From NCBI RefSeq assembly GCF_004001245.1, contig NZ_AP018724.1, positions 2,162,501 through 2,226,500 of the forward strand: a stretch of DNA of 64,000 nucleotides, given 5' to 3'. The notes under the pieces were generated by a model. The model did not search any database. It worked only from the letters and a program-made list of their open reading frames with translations, and was not told where the DNA came from. The position numbers were made by a program, and so were the translations under genes. Position 1 is the first letter of the stretch; each line of letters opens with the position of its first letter. The DNA is from Sulfurivermis fontis. Its GTDB lineage: Bacteria > Pseudomonadota > Gammaproteobacteria > Thiohalomonadales > Thiohalomonadaceae. This document shows positions 59,879 to 64,000 of the stretch, piece after piece.

Positions 59879-60937
59879 CTAGGCCAGGATTTCCCGCAGC
59901 GCCGCCACCAGTGCCGCATTCTGCTCCGGCGTACCGATGGTGATGCGCAGGTGCTGATCGATGCGCGGCAGGCGGAAGTGGCGCACGATGATGCCGCGCG
60001 CGCGCAGCGCCGCCGCCAGTTCCGCCGCATCGCGCTGCGGGTGGGTGGCGAAGATGAAATTGGCCGCCGATGGCGGCATGCGGAAACCGAGCTGTTCCAG
60101 CTCGCGGCACAACGCATCGCGGCTTTCCATCACTGCCCGGCGCGTGTGCTCGAAGTGCGTGCGATCCTCCATCGCCGCCACGCCGCCGATGAGGGCGAGG
60201 CGGTCCAGCGGATAGGAATTGAAGCTGTCCTTCACCCGTTCCAGCGCCTGGATCAGCTCGGGTTGACCCAGCGCAAAGCCGACACGCAGGCCGGCCAGTG
60301 AGCGCGACTTGGACAGGGTCTGCACCACCAGCAGGTTGGGATACCTGTCCACCAGGACCACGGCGCTGGCGCCGCCGAAATCCACGTAGGCCTCGTCCAC
60401 CACCACCACCGAATCGGTGTTGCGTTGCAGCAACCACTCGATCTCGGAAAGCGGCAACAGGCGGCCGGTGGGGGCGTTGGGGTTGGCGAAGATGATGCCG
60501 GCGTTGGGCTGCAGATAGTCGGCGACGCGCAGCTCGAAATCGTCCGTGAGCGGCACCGTCCGGTAGTCGATGCCGTACAGGCCGCAGTACACCGGATAGA
60601 AGCTGTAGGTGATGTCCGGGAACAGCAGCGGCGCCGGATGCTGGAACAGGCCGAGGAATACATGGGCCAGCACCTCGTCGGAGCCGTTGCCGACGAACAC
60701 CTGCGCGGGGGTGAGACCATAGTAGTCGGCCACCGCCTGGCGCAGCGCCATGCCGGTGGGATCGGGGTACAGGCGCAGACCGTCGTTCACCGCGGCACCG
60801 ATCGCCGCCAGGGCGCGCGGCGACGGGCCGTAGGGATTCTCGTTGGTGTTGAGCTTGACCAGATTCGGCAGCCTGGGCTGCTCGCCCGGGACGTAGGGCG
60901 ACAGCCGGTGCACCAGTGGGCTCCAGTAGCGGCTCAT
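59879..60937 (-). CDS. hisC: Histidinol-phosphate aminotransferase
   Basis: PLP enzyme making histidinol phosphate from imidazole acetol phosphate. 352 residues of aminotransferase class I/II fold: [13 protein letters not shown] substrate region, [24 protein letters not shown], and the PLP lysine in [18 protein letters not shown]. Follows hisD on the same strand by 12 bp. Confidence 0.96.
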   Translation of the reverse strand: MSRYWSPLVHRLSPYVPGEQPRLPNLVKLNTNENPYGPSPRALAAIGAAVNDGLRLYPDPTGMALRQAVADYYGLTPAQVFVGNGSDEVLAHVFLGLFQHPAPLLFPDITYSFYPVYCGLYGIDYRTVPLTDDFELRVADYLQPNAGIIFANPNAPTGRLLPLSEIEWLLQRNTDSVVVVDEAYVDFGGASAVVLVDRYPNLLVVQTLSKSRSLAGLRVGFALGQPELIQALERVKDSFNSYPLDRLALIGGVAAMEDRTHFEHTRRAVMESRDALCRELEQLGFRMPPSAANFIFATHPQRDAAELAAALRARGIIVRHFRLPRIDQHLRITIGTPEQNAALVAALREILA

Positions 60938-60949
60938 GGACGGCTCCGG

Positions 60950-62248
60950 TTACGGCTTGATGCGGAATTCGGCGGAGCGGGCATGGGCGGTGAGGCCCTC
61001 GCCGCGCGCCAGCACCGAGGCCACCTTGCCCAGCTCCGAGGCGCCGTCCGGCGAGCACATGATGAGCGAGGAGCGCTTCTGGAAATCGTACACCCCCAGC
61101 GGCGAGGAGAAACGCGCGGTGCGCGAGGTGGGCAACACATGGTTGGGACCGGCGCAGTAGTCGCCCACCGCTTCGGCGGTGTGGCGGCCCATGAAGATGG
61201 CACCGGCGTGCTTGATCTTCCTGGCCATCGCCTGCGGGTCGGCCACCGACAGTTCCAGATGCTCCGGCGCGATGTGGTTGGCCACGGCGACGGCCTCGTC
61301 GAGGTCGCGCACCTTGATCAGCGCGCCGCGCGCGTACAGCGAGGTGCGGATGATCTCGGCGCGCTCCATGGTGGGCAGCAGACGCGCGATGCTGGCCTGT
61401 ACCTGGTCGAGGAAGGCGGCATCGGGGCAGAGCAGGATGGACTGCGCGTCCTCGTCGTGCTCGGCCTGGGAGAACAGGTCCATGGCGATCCAGTCCGGAT
61501 GGGTCTGGCCGTCGCAGACGATGAGGATCTCGGAAGGACCGGCGATCATGTCGATGCCGACGGAGCCGAACACCATGCCCTTGGCGGTGGCGACGTAGAT
61601 GTTGCCGGGGCCGACGATCTTGTCCACCTGCGGCACGCTCTCGGTGCCGTAGGCCAGCGCGGCCACGGCCTGGGCACCGCCGATGGCGAACACGCGATCG
61701 ACACCCGCCACCGCGGCAGCGGCGAACACCAGCTCGTTGACCACACCGTCCGGTGTCGGCACCACCATGATCAGTTCCTCCACCCCGGCCACCTTGGCAG
61801 GAATGGCATTCATCAGCACCGACGACGGATAGGCCGCCTTGCCACCGGGCACATACAGGCCGACGCGATCCAGCGGCGTCACCTGCTGGCCCAGCACGGT
61901 GCCGTCGGCCTCGGTATAACTCCAGGAATCCACCTTCTGGTGTTCGTGATAGGCGCGCACGCGCGCCGCCGACTGCTCCAGTGCCTGGCGCTGTGCGGGA
62001 CCGATCCGGCCCAGGGCCTCTTCCAGACGGGCGCGCGGGATCTCCAGTTCGGCCATGCTCGTGGCCTGCATGCGATCGAAGCGGTTGGTGTACTCCAGCA
62101 CCGCCGCATCACCGCGTTGCTTCACCGCCTGCAGGATCTCGCGCACGACGGCGTTGACCTTGTCGTCGGACACGCCTTCCCAGGCCAGCAGCTGATCCAG
62201 CGCCTTCCAGAAATCAGGGGTGGTGGTATCGAGTCGTTTGATGGTCAT
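60950..62248 (-). CDS. hisD: Histidinol dehydrogenase
   Basis: Zinc enzyme doing the last two oxidations to histidine. 432 residues with [18 protein letters not shown] and [15 protein letters not shown]-free zinc region [17 protein letters not shown] (Gln/His ligands) and catalytic EHLELSV. The ATG at 62248 gives the family start [13 protein letters not shown]; an in-frame start ten codons upstream lies in repeat R5 and encodes no conserved residues. Confidence 0.96.
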   Translation of the reverse strand: MTIKRLDTTTPDFWKALDQLLAWEGVSDDKVNAVVREILQAVKQRGDAAVLEYTNRFDRMQATSMAELEIPRARLEEALGRIGPAQRQALEQSAARVRAYHEHQKVDSWSYTEADGTVLGQQVTPLDRVGLYVPGGKAAYPSSVLMNAIPAKVAGVEELIMVVPTPDGVVNELVFAAAAVAGVDRVFAIGGAQAVAALAYGTESVPQVDKIVGPGNIYVATAKGMVFGSVGIDMIAGPSEILIVCDGQTHPDWIAMDLFSQAEHDEDAQSILLCPDAAFLDQVQASIARLLPTMERAEIIRTSLYARGALIKVRDLDEAVAVANHIAPEHLELSVADPQAMARKIKHAGAIFMGRHTAEAVGDYCAGPNHVLPTSRTARFSSPLGVYDFQKRSSLIMCSPDGASELGKVASVLARGEGLTAHARSAEFRIKP

Positions 62249-62255
62249 TTGAAGG

Positions 62256-62319
62256 AAGTTCCAAGTTGCAAGTTGCAAGTTACAAGTGCAGGAAATCTTT
62301 TCTCGTCACTCGTAACTTG

Positions 62320-62331
<12 letters not shown>
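62256..62331. repeat. Heptad-periodic hairpin element R5 (hisG/hisD intergenic)
   Basis: One arm (about 62260-62288) repeats CAAGTTG/CAAGTTA/CAAGTG steps; the other (62301-62331) is an imperfect complement that mixes ACTTGT and ACTCGT steps, linking this family with the ACGAG-type elements at 1396 and 6514. The last codons of hisG (ending SHK) and its TGA are encoded inside the element. Confidence 0.72.

Positions 62332-64000
<1,669 letters not shown>

Noticed and set aside
59253-61058. A 601-codon minus-strand frame over hisC and the repeat protein
   Set aside because: Pro/Gly/Arg-rich translation typical of an off-frame reading of GC-rich genes; it conflicts with hisC.

Overview
The window is a GC-rich chromosomal segment from a gammaproteobacterium. 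Its gene order (clpB; rluD/bamD; sucCD-nadE-glnB; pilSR-pilA-pilBCD-coaE-zapD-yacG; nudix/thiE-argJ-secA; M23/dciA; lpxC-ftsZ and the whole dcw cluster; rnpB; rsmI/lpoA-yraN-diaA-dolP; sspBA-petABC; nif3/degS; hisCDG-murA) is that of Pseudomonas and free-living sulfur-oxidising or purple gammaproteobacteria. No gene fixes the genus. No phage, IS transposase, CRISPR array, rRNA or tRNA was seen.

1-10.7 kb: mostly minus-strand housekeeping genes (clpB behind a sigma-32 type promoter, a plsC-like acyltransferase, def, a GcvR-like ACT protein, a ZIP metal transporter, pgeF, rluD), with bamD and a nitroreductase on the plus strand, then the minus-strand block sucC-sucD-nadE-glnB. 10.9-21.8 kb: a plus-strand type IV pilus locus. 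PilS/PilR are followed by two tandem pilins, each behind a sigma-54 type promoter, and then pilB, pilC, pilD, coaE, zapD and yacG. A Phd/PIN toxin-antitoxin pair sits between pilR and pilA, flanked by a 40-bp direct repeat of the pilR 3' end.

21.8-46.9 kb: minus-strand nudix-thiE fusion, argJ, secA, an M23 peptidase and (plus strand) dciA, the last two with apparent frameshifts, followed by lpxC and the complete dcw cell-wall/division cluster read from mraZ to lpxC. Most dcw genes overlap by 4 bp. mraZ has a near-consensus promoter and three spaced MraZ boxes. RNase P RNA lies just upstream of mraZ. 47-64 kb: rsmI, the divergent lpoA-yraN-diaA-dolP-FAD oxidase operon, sspBA, the bc1 complex, nif3, a DegS/AlgW protease, an unknown protein built of decapeptide repeats, hisC-hisD-hisG and a 5'-truncated murA.

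The main unexplained structure is a set of five intergenic hairpin elements with a period of about 7 nt. Each begins within about 15 bp of, or overlaps, the stop codon of a minus-strand gene (def, glnB, nadE, rsmI, hisG). Other points of interest are the pilR-end duplication around the toxin-antitoxin pair, the lpoA leader with mutually exclusive pairings, the decapeptide-repeat protein, a probable CTG start for the nudix-thiE fusion, and a cluster of three single-base frameshifts in M23/dciA.
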